DNA of 64,000 nt from Rhodococcus ruber (GTDB lineage Bacteria; Actinomycetota; Actinomycetes; Mycobacteriales; Mycobacteriaceae), in contig NZ_JAPWIJ010000006.1 of assembly GCF_027270735.1 (NCBI RefSeq), positions 372,001-436,000 on the forward strand, read 5' to 3'. Below the pieces are notes generated by a model. That model did no database searches. It was not told the DNA's origin and worked only from the letters and a program-made list of their open reading frames with translations. The translations under genes were made by a program, and so were the position numbers. Below are positions 29,304-37,360 of this stretch, one piece after another (positions within the stretch are counted from its first letter, which is position 1; every line of letters starts with the position of its first letter).

Positions 29304-30316
29304 CGGAGCACGACCCGTCGGGCCAGTGTGCGCAGGTGCTCTCGCGCAGGCGAATCGACGAAACACTCGGTTGCGATGCATGCCTGCCGCCTCGCGGATT
29401 CGGCGAACTCGCGAGCGCTGCCGAGTGCTCCGCTGTGTGTCAATGCGGCCTGCAGGTCGCGGCCGGACACCGACTCGTCGAGCCACATCTTCCGCGCCTC
29501 GGCATCGGTACACAGCCAGTCGATCACCGGCCAGGTAGGCACTCTGCGTTCGAGATCTCCGCAGGCATCCTTGCCCAGGTTCGGCCCGCCCTCGATATCG
29601 CGGACGTCGTCCATGATCTGGAATGCCAGCGCCAGATGATCTGCGTAGTTCATCAGACTGCGCAGTCCATCGTCGTCCACTCCGCCTGCTGTACCGCCGT
29701 AGGCGCAGGCGAGCCTGAACAGTGTCCCGGTCTTGGCTCCGGCAACCGCGCGGTAGTGCCTCCTGAGCGCACCGTCCTCGAGATCCGGCGGCAAGGTTTC
29801 GATCAACTGACCGTACGAGAGTTCCGACAGTCGATCGAGATACGTCACTCCGGCAGCGCGACCGATTCGGGCGAACACAGAAGGATTGGCGTCGAGCACT
29901 CTCGCGACTTCCCGCAGTGCGGTACCCGCCAGGTGGAAGCCGGCACACGCTGCCACTCGAACACCGAATGCTGCTGCAACAGAATTATTGTCGCGACGAA
30001 GTAACGACCCGTCACAGATGTCGTCGTGTATCAGAGAGGATTCGTGCAACATCTCGATCGCAGCCGCGATGTCGACGGCGTCGCGCAACGGTACCGCATC
30101 AGCGCCGGGCGCGAGCTGCGCACACGCAAGTACCATGCCGGCGCGCACACGCTTTCCCGGTATCGAGAGAACATGATCATAGATCGAACGAAAGGTACTG
30201 TGCGGCTCGAGAATACGGTTCATTGCCGCCTGGACGGCGCCTAGTTGCGCCGATACCACGATGGCATCCGGCTTTGCCGGAGACGCCCATTCCAGACCCA
30301 TGGCATCAGCAACCAT
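29300..30316 (-). CDS. Trans-isoprenyl (polyprenyl) diphosphate synthase
   Basis: 338 residues from ATG 30316 (TTG 30328 and ATG 30301 are alternatives). All elements of an active chain-elongating synthase are present: GKRVRAGM (pyrophosphate-binding), LIHDDICDGSLLRR (first Asp-rich motif) and FQIMDDVRDIEG (second Asp-rich motif). It condenses IPP with allylic diphosphates to give a C15-C20 or longer product. Bulky or small residues before the first motif would set chain length, but I cannot predict it reliably. It is the first gene of a five-gene operon whose joints all overlap. Confidence 0.9.
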   Translation of the reverse strand: MVADAMGLEWASPAKPDAIVVSAQLGAVQAAMNRILEPHSTFRSIYDHVLSIPGKRVRAGMVLACAQLAPGADAVPLRDAVDIAAAIEMLHESSLIHDDICDGSLLRRDNNSVAAAFGVRVAACAGFHLAGTALREVARVLDANPSVFARIGRAAGVTYLDRLSELSYGQLIETLPPDLEDGALRRHYRAVAGAKTGTLFRLACAYGGTAGGVDDDGLRSLMNYADHLALAFQIMDDVRDIEGGPNLGKDACGDLERRVPTWPVIDWLCTDAEARKMWLDESVSGRDLQAALTHSGALGSAREFAESARRQACIATECFVDSPAREHLRTLARRVVLR

Positions 30317-30542
30317 CGACAACACCAATCGAACGTAGAGCGCTGTCAGGCAACACTTTCGATAGAGATTTCAGATGCGCGTGCGCGTCGAGACACACCC
30401 GTCTCCGCAATTTTCCGTCCATGAATACTCCCCCGCCGATCGCCCCCTGATCCTGCTGCGCGCCACATTAAGTGACACAGGGCACCGACAGCCAGCCGAG
30501 GCAACCGAATGACGCAAAGTCATAGCCAAAACGCACAAACGG
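30317..30542. promoter_or_regulatory. Promoter region of the isoprenoid operon
   Basis: This 226-bp stretch lies between the LysR stop and the prenyl synthase start. It is AT-richer than its surroundings and has no ORF with coding character. It must hold the operon promoter, but I could not find a convincing -35/-10 pair or a palindrome. Confidence 0.4.
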
Positions 30543-31484
30543 TCACGAATGGTTCGTTTTTGTACCTAGCGACCGGCCACGATCAAGTTGATCGATTGAC
30601 GAATTAATAAGCGGTGCTATCCAATTGGGAGAATAGACGAGCATCGTGCGCTCCGCGGGCGGCACCGGCCAGGGGACGACCGCACCGCCCGTGGCAGTCA
30701 CCGAACGCGCCATCGACTCGGCCATGACCGCCGCGCCGATTCCATGGGCGACGAGTCCCGGCAGTGCCTGCTGCGGCACCCCGCTCAACACCACTGCCGC
30801 CACGATCCCGAACCCCGCCAGAGCGTCGACGACACCGACGCCCATACGATGCGTCGGTGCCAGCACGGCCAACGGAACCGCCACGTCGAGTCGATCCAGG
30901 GTGCCGACATCTCCTGATCCGGGCGGAAGTGCAAGCACGAGAACCTCATCGGGCAAGTATTCGTGGACGAGGTCGGCCGGCGCGTCGGAACCGGGAACCA
31001 CCGCGCAGTCGATCTGCCCCATCCGAACCTGCGCCAGCGCTTCCGTGGGATCGGAGATCGTCACGACGTCGATCCGCGAGCCCGGTCGCGCAGCGACGAA
31101 TGCCGCCATCAATTCCGGCGTTGCCGAACGGTCCGACAGCGCGATGCGTACGGTCGGTGCCGCACCGCCGGAATGCGTCGTCCGCAGTTCGTCGACCACT
31201 CGCTCGACAGCTCGATGGTCGAGTACAGTTCGACGCGCAAGCGGTAGTAAGGCAGCACCTTCGGGGCTCAGAACCAGCATATTGGCGTCACGACGAAACA
31301 ACTCGACACCCAGTTCGGTCTCGAGACTTCGCACGATGCCGGACACCGTCGGTTGGCTTACCCCGAGTGCACGAGCCGCGTTACCGAGTCCATGCTCGTC
31401 GACGATGGCCACGAAGCACTCGAGCATCGAAGTGGTGACGTTCACGGCATCAGTGTGAACACTTCGGTGGGGCTGCAGCATCAT
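30543..31484 (-). CDS. LysR-family transcriptional regulator
   Basis: 313 residues from ATG 31484. GTG 31445, which gives the usual LysR N-terminus beginning a few residues before MLECFVAIVDEHG, is an alternative. Winged helix-turn-helix GNAARALGVSQPTVSGIVRSLE. The LysR substrate domain (about 95-300) contains IDCAVVPGSDAP and a GIGAAVMAESMA stretch. It is divergent from a second LysR gene with under 90 bp between them. It points toward the isoprenoid operon on the same strand, 227 bp away, but is not clearly its regulator. Confidence 0.87.
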   Translation of the reverse strand: MMLQPHRSVHTDAVNVTTSMLECFVAIVDEHGLGNAARALGVSQPTVSGIVRSLETELGVELFRRDANMLVLSPEGAALLPLARRTVLDHRAVERVVDELRTTHSGGAAPTVRIALSDRSATPELMAAFVAARPGSRIDVVTISDPTEALAQVRMGQIDCAVVPGSDAPADLVHEYLPDEVLVLALPPGSGDVGTLDRLDVAVPLAVLAPTHRMGVGVVDALAGFGIVAAVVLSGVPQQALPGLVAHGIGAAVMAESMARSVTATGGAVVPWPVPPAERTMLVYSPNWIAPLINSSIDQLDRGRSLGTKTNHS

Positions 31485-31531
31485 CGGGGGTACGTCGGGT
31501 TCCTTCCGGTGTCATCGATCGACGGGACGTG

Positions 31532-32422
31532 ATGGAACTTTCTTCACGACAACTGCGGCAGTGCGTTGCGGTCGCCGACGCAGGTTCGATGAGCGGTGCG
31601 GCAATCGAACTCGGACTGAGCCCGTCCACAGTCTCGCGCGCTGTCGCACGATTCGAGGAGCAGACCCACGTGACCGTTTTCGAGCGGCGCGGTATGCGAC
31701 TCGTGCCGACCGATGCGGGACGGGAAATCGTGCGCGCTGCCCGGCGCGTCGTCGATGATCTGAACCTGTTCTCCGCCCTTGCCGTCGACGCCGCCCTCGG
31801 CCGAGTGGGGGCAGTAGTGGTGGCGGCTCCAGCTGACGACACCGGGCCCGTTCTGCCGACCATGATCGCGTCTGTGACACGAGGGCGACCGCGCCTGAAT
31901 GTGCACATCGCACGCGTCGAGACCGCCACGGCAGCAATGGAATCTCTGCGATCCGGTGCTGCCGAGCTGGCGTTGATTCCGCGTCTTCCCACTCCGCCCG
32001 ATCTGCTCGGCATCCACGTCGGACGCCAGGAGTTGACGCTGATCGTCCCTGCGGCGTGGACGCAGTCGAATGCCCGGATCAGCGATCGGCACGGACTCGA
32101 CTGGCTGGGCGAGTTCCCCTTCATCGCCGGTGCCGTCGAGACCACCGGTGCACATGCGCTGGAACGACTTCGACGTTCGGGTGCCCGCCCACACACGGTG
32201 CTGACCGGCACGCCGGTTCTGACGATACCGAGCCTGGTGGATGCCGGTGTCGGTGCTGCACTCGTACCGAGTTCGATGCCACTCGACACGTTTGCCCATC
32301 TCCGGTCGATCGATCTGACGCCGCCGCTGACGTACTCCATCACCTTGATGCACAGGACCGGCGAGCAATCCCCCGCAACCCGCCAGTTCATCGATTGGGC
32401 TCGGTCCGCCACCGGTGAGTGA
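31532..32422 (+). CDS. LysR-family transcriptional regulator
   Basis: 296 residues from ATG 31532 (GTG 31529 overlaps it). Helix-turn-helix GAAIELGLSPSTVSRAVARFEEQ, then a LysR-type effector domain with AAELALIPRLPTPPDL and PSLVDAGVGAALVPSS. It is divergent from another LysR gene and upstream of a solitary MCE gene. No metabolic gene is closely attached, so its target is open. Confidence 0.87.
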   Translation: MELSSRQLRQCVAVADAGSMSGAAIELGLSPSTVSRAVARFEEQTHVTVFERRGMRLVPTDAGREIVRAARRVVDDLNLFSALAVDAALGRVGAVVVAAPADDTGPVLPTMIASVTRGRPRLNVHIARVETATAAMESLRSGAAELALIPRLPTPPDLLGIHVGRQELTLIVPAAWTQSNARISDRHGLDWLGEFPFIAGAVETTGAHALERLRRSGARPHTVLTGTPVLTIPSLVDAGVGAALVPSSMPLDTFAHLRSIDLTPPLTYSITLMHRTGEQSPATRQFIDWARSATGE

Positions 32423-32534
32423 GCTGCATCTCATATTTCTGGCGTTGATACATGCATCTCACAAGCCGTCGCGAAGTAGTAAGTGTGACGTCATGTACCA
32501 CTAATGTTCGCGACATGGTTGACGCTCTCGATCC

Positions 32535-33875
32535 GTGCTTCCCGTGACCGGCACCCCCTCGCCGCTGCAGAACCGGCTTCTCGGAATTGCCCTCGTGGTA
32601 CTCATCGTCGTGTTCGTCGGGTGGAGCGTCACCTCGTACAACAAGACGTTCCAGGACGTCGTGACCGTCTCCCTGCAGACCGACAGCGTCGGCAACGCGC
32701 TCCCCCGCAATGCCGATGTCAAGGTGCGGGGCATGATCGTGGGCGAAGTCCGATCGGCGACGACGACCGATGGCGTCGTGACGTCCGAGTTGGCGATCCA
32801 GCCGGACATGGCCGAGATGATTCCGTCGAACGCCACCGCTCGGCTTCTCCCGAAGACACTGTTCGGCGAGCGGTATGTGTCGCTGATACTCCCGGACGGC
32901 GCACCGGCCTCGCCGATCGGTGAGGGCACCGTCCTGAAGCAGGATCGCAGCGGCAATGCCATCGAGGTGGGCCAGCTGCTCGACGGCCTCTTGCCGCTGC
33001 TCCAAGCCGTCCCTCCGCAGGACCTGTCCAACACCCTCGGCGCTCTGGCGCAGGGTCTGAGCGGTCGCGGCGAGGAACTCGGCCTCACCATCGACCGCCT
33101 GGAGGACATCTTCGCCGGGCTCAACACCGAACTTCCCGCAATCCAGCAGGATCTGCGTGGTCTCGCAGACTTCTCGCAGACCTACTCCGATGCGGCCCCC
33201 GAGTTGATCAATGCGCTGGACAATCTGCGGACCACCGGCAACACCGTCGTCGAGAAGCGCCCGGCCCTCGAGACGCTCTACGCTTCGCTCACATCGGCCT
33301 CGAACACGACGGCCGGCTTTCTGGAGGCGAACTCTGCACAGCTGATCGGCTTGGCCGCGAACTCACGTGAGGCACTCGAGGTGTTCGCCGAGTTCTCGCC
33401 TGCTCTGGGCTGCACCGTCTCACAGTTCGCCGAGGGTGCCAGGCGCGGCAAGATCCTGCTCGGCGACGGTGACGAGTATCCCGGCATCAACGTTTCGATG
33501 CCGTTGGTCAATCCGAAGGGGCGTTACCTACCCAATCAGGACGAACCGAGATTGTTCGAGCAGAACCGAGGCCCGAGTTGCTACACGTCCCTCGATCGTT
33601 ATGCCGGCGAGTACTTCCCCCAGTATCCGGGCGGTTCACCCAACGACGGCTCGTACCAGGTGCCGACGAGGAACCCTGGCGAGCAGAACATTCCCGTCCT
33701 CCCGGCACCTCAGCTCTCCCCCGTGCCCGCCTCTTACGCAGGCTCGGTCACCGAGCAGCAGACCTTGGCGGTCATCTACGGCGGGGCCACCGGAATCGAG
33801 CCCGATGCAGTGCCGTCCTGGACGACGACGGTCGGAGCTCCCGCCCTCAGAGGAACGCAGGTCACCTTCCAGTAG
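32535..33875 (+). CDS. MCE-family lipid-transport protein (solitary)
   Basis: 446 residues from GTG 32535 (GTG 32544 is an alternative). One N-terminal membrane anchor (LLGIALVVLIVVFVGWSV), then the MCE domain with the family hallmark LPRNADVKVRGMIVGEV. A long helical region and a Pro-rich C-terminus follow, as in MceA-type proteins. MCE proteins form periplasmic lipid conduits with YrbE permeases and usually lie in yrbEAB-mceABCDEF operons. No other mce or yrbE gene is present here. A 28-bp-spaced direct repeat TGCATCTCA (32425 and 32453) is in the upstream gap. Confidence 0.88.
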   Translation: MLPVTGTPSPLQNRLLGIALVVLIVVFVGWSVTSYNKTFQDVVTVSLQTDSVGNALPRNADVKVRGMIVGEVRSATTTDGVVTSELAIQPDMAEMIPSNATARLLPKTLFGERYVSLILPDGAPASPIGEGTVLKQDRSGNAIEVGQLLDGLLPLLQAVPPQDLSNTLGALAQGLSGRGEELGLTIDRLEDIFAGLNTELPAIQQDLRGLADFSQTYSDAAPELINALDNLRTTGNTVVEKRPALETLYASLTSASNTTAGFLEANSAQLIGLAANSREALEVFAEFSPALGCTVSQFAEGARRGKILLGDGDEYPGINVSMPLVNPKGRYLPNQDEPRLFEQNRGPSCYTSLDRYAGEYFPQYPGGSPNDGSYQVPTRNPGEQNIPVLPAPQLSPVPASYAGSVTEQQTLAVIYGGATGIEPDAVPSWTTTVGAPALRGTQVTFQ

Positions 33876-33941
33876 TCCCTACTGATTGAATGGTGCGCAA
33901 CCCCGTCGACGAGCGCGGCGGGTAACGATTCAGGAGTACAT

Positions 33942-34298
33942 ATGTCTGCCGATACGAACGCCGGGTTCTCGATTCAGTCCAGCAACGATGGCCGAGTAGC
34001 CGTCATTGCGGTGTCCGGCGAACTCGATATCACCACCGCACCAGCTCTCGCCACCGCCATCGAAGCGCAGATCGAGTCCGCGCCCTCGGCCTTGATCATC
34101 GATCTGTCCGCCGTCTCGTTCCTGGCCTCGGCCGCGATGACCGTGCTGGCGACAACGCAGAAAGATCACGGAGACGCAGTGGCATTCTCGGTCGTCGCCG
34201 ACGGACCGACCACCAGCCGTCCGATCAAGCTGATGGGCCTGGACCAGGAATTCGCACTGCATGCCGACCTCGCGTCAGCGCGCGCTGCTCTCGACTGA
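33942..34298 (+). CDS. STAS-domain anti-anti-sigma factor
   Basis: 118 residues, a single STAS domain of the SpoIIAA/RsbV type (GELDITTAPALATAI, then LIIDLSAVSFLASAAMTVL). The serine in FLASAAM is in the position phosphorylated by anti-sigma kinases. CAGGAG precedes the ATG. GGGTAA at 33920-33925 resembles a SigB/SigF-type -10. The 3' end overlaps the convergent phosphatase gene by 24 bp. Its dephosphorylation by that phosphatase is a reasonable inference. The cognate anti-sigma kinase and sigma factor are not in the window. Confidence 0.88.
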   Translation: MSADTNAGFSIQSSNDGRVAVIAVSGELDITTAPALATAIEAQIESAPSALIIDLSAVSFLASAAMTVLATTQKDHGDAVAFSVVADGPTTSRPIKLMGLDQEFALHADLASARAALD

Positions 34299-35423
34299 CG
34301 AGACACCCAATGCCATGACAGCCGCGTCGTCGACCAGACCGTCGCCGAAGCTGTTCAGCAGTTTCCGCAAATGGTCGATCAGGACGGCCGGCGCCGAAGG
34401 GGCATGCTCGGTCGCGAAATCCAGCAGCGCGCCGTCGTCGTCGTAACGACCGGAGCCCACCCGGGCCTCGGTGAGTCCGTCCGTGTAGAGCATCAGGGTG
34501 TCGCCGGCACCCAGCGTCACGGTGGCCGATACGAACCGTGCGTTGCGCAGAATTCCCACCAGCTGCCCGCCGGTCATGAGTACGTACTGCGCGCTGCCAT
34601 CGGCCCGAATCACCAACGGCGGCGGATGGCCACCACTGGCCATGCACACCTCGAATCCCTCGGCGGAGCGGCTGAGAACTCCGAACACCGCCGTACAGAA
34701 TTGCGCGTTGTTCTCTCGAAATTCTTGACGCAGAACCGAATCCAGATTGTGCAGCACCGCCACCGGATCGTGGTCGTAGACCGCGGCCGCACGCAACGTG
34801 TACCGCGTCAGCGAGGTGACGGCTGCGGCCGACGCGCCTTTTCCGCACACGTCGCCGAGAAAGAATCCCCACCGGTCGTCCGAGAGCGGAAACAGATCGT
34901 AGAAATCGCCGCCCACCTCGTCGCTCGATGCCGCGTGATAGTGAGCAGCCGCGGTCATTCCCGACGGCGGTAGCAGACTCGGCGGCAACAGCGACCGCTG
35001 CAGTGTTTTCGCGAGCAGTTCTGCTCGTGTGCGGGATTCGAGCAGTTCACGCTCGTAGGTGCGTCGATCCCGGGCATCGAGCGCAGTGATACGGATCAGC
35101 ACCGGCGTGCCGGACTCGTCGGTCTTGACGTTCGCGGTCATGAACACCGGTAACCGACGACGATCCGACGTCACGAAATCCAAGGCGATGCCGTCGAGCT
35201 GGCCGTACATCCGCAGAATCGGACCGAAGTGCGTCTCGTAGTGAATGCGTCCACCACCGGTGAGCAGCTCGGTGAAATCTGTGCCGATCAACGCGTCGAC
35301 GTCGAACCCGAGCCAACCCGCCAGCGTCGCGTTGAGTCTCGCGATCCGCATGTCGGGATAGACCGACAGGTAGCCGCACGGAGCGTTCTCGTAGAGATCC
35401 TCGATGTCGAGTTCGTTGATCAT
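34275..35423 (-). CDS. rsbP: RsbP-type PAS-PP2C (SpoIIE) phosphatase
   Basis: 382 residues. N-terminal PAS domain (about 8-115, with CGYLSVYPDMRIARLNATLAGWLG). A coiled linker (YERELLESRTRAELLAKTLQ) follows, then the SpoIIE/PP2C phosphatase domain (about 165-375) with the metal-binding VGGDFYDLF and GDVCGKGASAAA, and LVDDAAVMAL at the end. This is the domain order of Bacillus RsbP, which dephosphorylates the RsbV anti-anti-sigma factor under energy stress. Its start overlaps the rsbQ stop by 4 bp, the Bacillus arrangement. That supports the assignment strongly. Confidence 0.9.
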   Translation of the reverse strand: MINELDIEDLYENAPCGYLSVYPDMRIARLNATLAGWLGFDVDALIGTDFTELLTGGGRIHYETHFGPILRMYGQLDGIALDFVTSDRRRLPVFMTANVKTDESGTPVLIRITALDARDRRTYERELLESRTRAELLAKTLQRSLLPPSLLPPSGMTAAAHYHAASSDEVGGDFYDLFPLSDDRWGFFLGDVCGKGASAAAVTSLTRYTLRAAAVYDHDPVAVLHNLDSVLRQEFRENNAQFCTAVFGVLSRSAEGFEVCMASGGHPPPLVIRADGSAQYVLMTGGQLVGILRNARFVSATVTLGAGDTLMLYTDGLTEARVGSGRYDDDGALLDFATEHAPSAPAVLIDHLRKLLNSFGDGLVDDAAVMALGVSSVESSAR

Positions 35424-36226
35424 GACGATCTCACGAAGGTCGCAATCGCCTCGGCGGTCTGCTCGGGCTCGGTGACGTGCGGGCAGTGGCCGCTCGCGTC
35501 GAGAGTCTTCAGGGTGCTGCCGGCAATGTGCTCGTGGACGTACCTGCCGACCTGAGGCGGGGCCAGCGAATCCCTGGCGCAGTCGACGATCATCGTGGGC
35601 AGGTTCACCCCGGCCAGATCAGCGCGATTGTCGGACAGAAATGTGGTGCGGGCGAACACCCGTGCACACGACGGGTCGGTTCGACAGAAGCTCGCGGTCC
35701 ACATGTTCTCCAGATCCGGCCGATCCGGTGCGTTCACCACGATCGGTGCCATGGCCGCGGACCAGCCCAGATAGTTGCTGTCCAACGACTCGAGCAATTC
35801 GTCGATGTCCTCAGAGCTGAAGCCTCCGCGATAGTCACCGTCGTCGATGTAGCGCGGAGACGGCGTCAGGAGGAAGAGCTTGGAAAACCGCTCGGGCGCC
35901 GCCTGAACCGCAAGAACACCCATCATCGACGCCACCGAGTGACCGACGAACGTGACATTGCGGAGGTCGAGTTCTTCGACGATCTCGACGATGTCCTCGG
36001 CGTAGGCGTCCAAGGGCACGTACTTCTCGGCATCCCAGGCGGCCGGGTCCGACGCTCCCGACCCGACATGATCGAAGAGCACGACACAAAAGTTTGCCGC
36101 CAGGATATCGGTCACCGAACGCCAGAGCGTCTGGTCGCAGCCGAACCCGTGAGCCAGCATCACCACCGGACCGTCGGCAGCCCCGACGACCCTGACGTTG
36201 TTCCTGGTACGTGCGTTCACCCGCAC
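35420..36226 (-). CDS. rsbQ: RsbQ-type alpha/beta hydrolase
   Basis: 268 residues from GTG 36226 (GTG 36220 gives VNARTRNNV, close to the known RsbQ start). It aligns by eye with Bacillus RsbQ over its whole length: LAHGFGCDQTLWRSV, VLFDHVGSGASD, FVGHSVASMMGVLA (nucleophile Ser), FCRTDPSCARVFARTTFLSD and ASGHCPHVTEP (catalytic His). RsbQ is required to activate RsbP and belongs to the same family as the plant KAI2/D14 receptors. The small-molecule cue is unknown even in Bacillus. It is transcribed with rsbP. Confidence 0.92.
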   Translation of the reverse strand: MRVNARTRNNVRVVGAADGPVVMLAHGFGCDQTLWRSVTDILAANFCVVLFDHVGSGASDPAAWDAEKYVPLDAYAEDIVEIVEELDLRNVTFVGHSVASMMGVLAVQAAPERFSKLFLLTPSPRYIDDGDYRGGFSSEDIDELLESLDSNYLGWSAAMAPIVVNAPDRPDLENMWTASFCRTDPSCARVFARTTFLSDNRADLAGVNLPTMIVDCARDSLAPPQVGRYVHEHIAGSTLKTLDASGHCPHVTEPEQTAEAIATFVRSS

Positions 36227-36307
36227 AGTCTGTCATCTGCGGCCGACAGCGGGGAGTGAGACTGCTCCGACCGGGTATCGCATGTACCTACAGAAACGAG
36301 ATTCATC

Positions 36308-37360
36308 ATGCGAGTACTGGTCACCGGCGCAACCGGATACATCGGGTCTCGGCTGATCCCCGTGCTCCTCGAGCAGGGCCACGAGGTCCACGCAGCCATG
36401 CGTGACCCCGCGAAGAAGTCACGCTTCGCATGGGGTGCCCAGGTCACCGCGGTGCACTTCGACCTCGACGATCACGAGACCTTCGACACCGCGACGGCAG
36501 ATGTCGACGCCGTCGTCTACCTGGTGCACTCGATGGACGAGGGAGACTTCGTCGAGAAAGATCGCCATGCGGCACAGTCGATGGCCGCCGCAGCCGAACG
36601 CAACGGCGTACAGCGGATCGTCTACCTCTCCGGTCTCATTCCCGACGACGACACACCGTTGTCGGATCATCTGCGCTCACGACTACAGGTCGAGGAAACG
36701 TTCCTCGACAGCTCCGTCGACGCCACAGTGCTGCGTGCGGCCATCATCCTCGGCTCGGGATCGACGTCCTTCGAGTTGGTTCGACGCATGACCGAGCGAC
36801 TGCCGCTCACTCCGATTCCGACGTGGATGCGCAGGCAGGTCCAGCCCATTGCCGTCGTCGATGTGGTTGCCATCATCGCTCGCGCCCTGGGCGACACCGC
36901 CCGGCCCGGTTCCTTCGACATCGGGGGCACCGAAACGATGAGCTACCCGGAACTGCTGCAGGCGTACGGCAGCGTCGCCGGTCTGCGCCGCGCCCAGATT
37001 CCGGTCCCACTGCTGCCGACCGGATTGGTGGGCCGCGCCGTTGCGATCATCACCGGCATGCCCCCCGGCACGGTGATCTCGTTGGTGGACAGCCTCACTC
37101 ACGACATGGTGGTGCGTCGAGGCAACGCCGCAACGGAGGTGTTCGCCGAACCCGATACGACGCCGATGAGCGTGCGAGAAGCCTTGCAGCGCTCCATCAC
37201 CGTGGTGGCCGACGAGGGTACCGACGCCCACGCCGATCCCCAGGCGGCCGCTGACACCGATCCCGACTGGGCCGGCGGCGTCGTCGACATCGTCGATGGG
37301 CAGGTGCGGCAACGACCGTCCGGAATTCTGGGTAAGGCGCAGTTGGGGGCGATCCGCTAG
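36308..37360 (+). CDS. NAD(P)-binding atypical SDR/NmrA-like protein
   Basis: 350 residues. N-terminal Rossmann motif MRVLVTGATGYIGSRLIPVL and an AVVYLVHSMDEGDF segment. RIVYLSGLIPDD is in the position of the active-site strand but without the YxxxK pair of classical SDRs. The C-terminal half has a PIAVVDVVAIIARAL motif as in atypical SDRs. GGGTAT at 36273-36278 resembles a stress-sigma -10. The gene is divergent from rsbQ, so it could be a target of the stress sigma pathway; this is inference. It overlaps the convergent amidase by 4 bp. Confidence 0.82.
   Translation: MRVLVTGATGYIGSRLIPVLLEQGHEVHAAMRDPAKKSRFAWGAQVTAVHFDLDDHETFDTATADVDAVVYLVHSMDEGDFVEKDRHAAQSMAAAAERNGVQRIVYLSGLIPDDDTPLSDHLRSRLQVEETFLDSSVDATVLRAAIILGSGSTSFELVRRMTERLPLTPIPTWMRRQVQPIAVVDVVAIIARALGDTARPGSFDIGGTETMSYPELLQAYGSVAGLRRAQIPVPLLPTGLVGRAVAIITGMPPGTVISLVDSLTHDMVVRRGNAATEVFAEPDTTPMSVREALQRSITVVADEGTDAHADPQAAADTDPDWAGGVVDIVDGQVRQRPSGILGKAQLGAIR

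Noticed and set aside
29304-29948. N-terminal extension of the squalene/phytoene-synthase-like frame
   Set aside because: It lies within the prenyl synthase gene in another frame and is Arg/Ser-rich without structure. The GTG overlapping the synthase stop is a better start.
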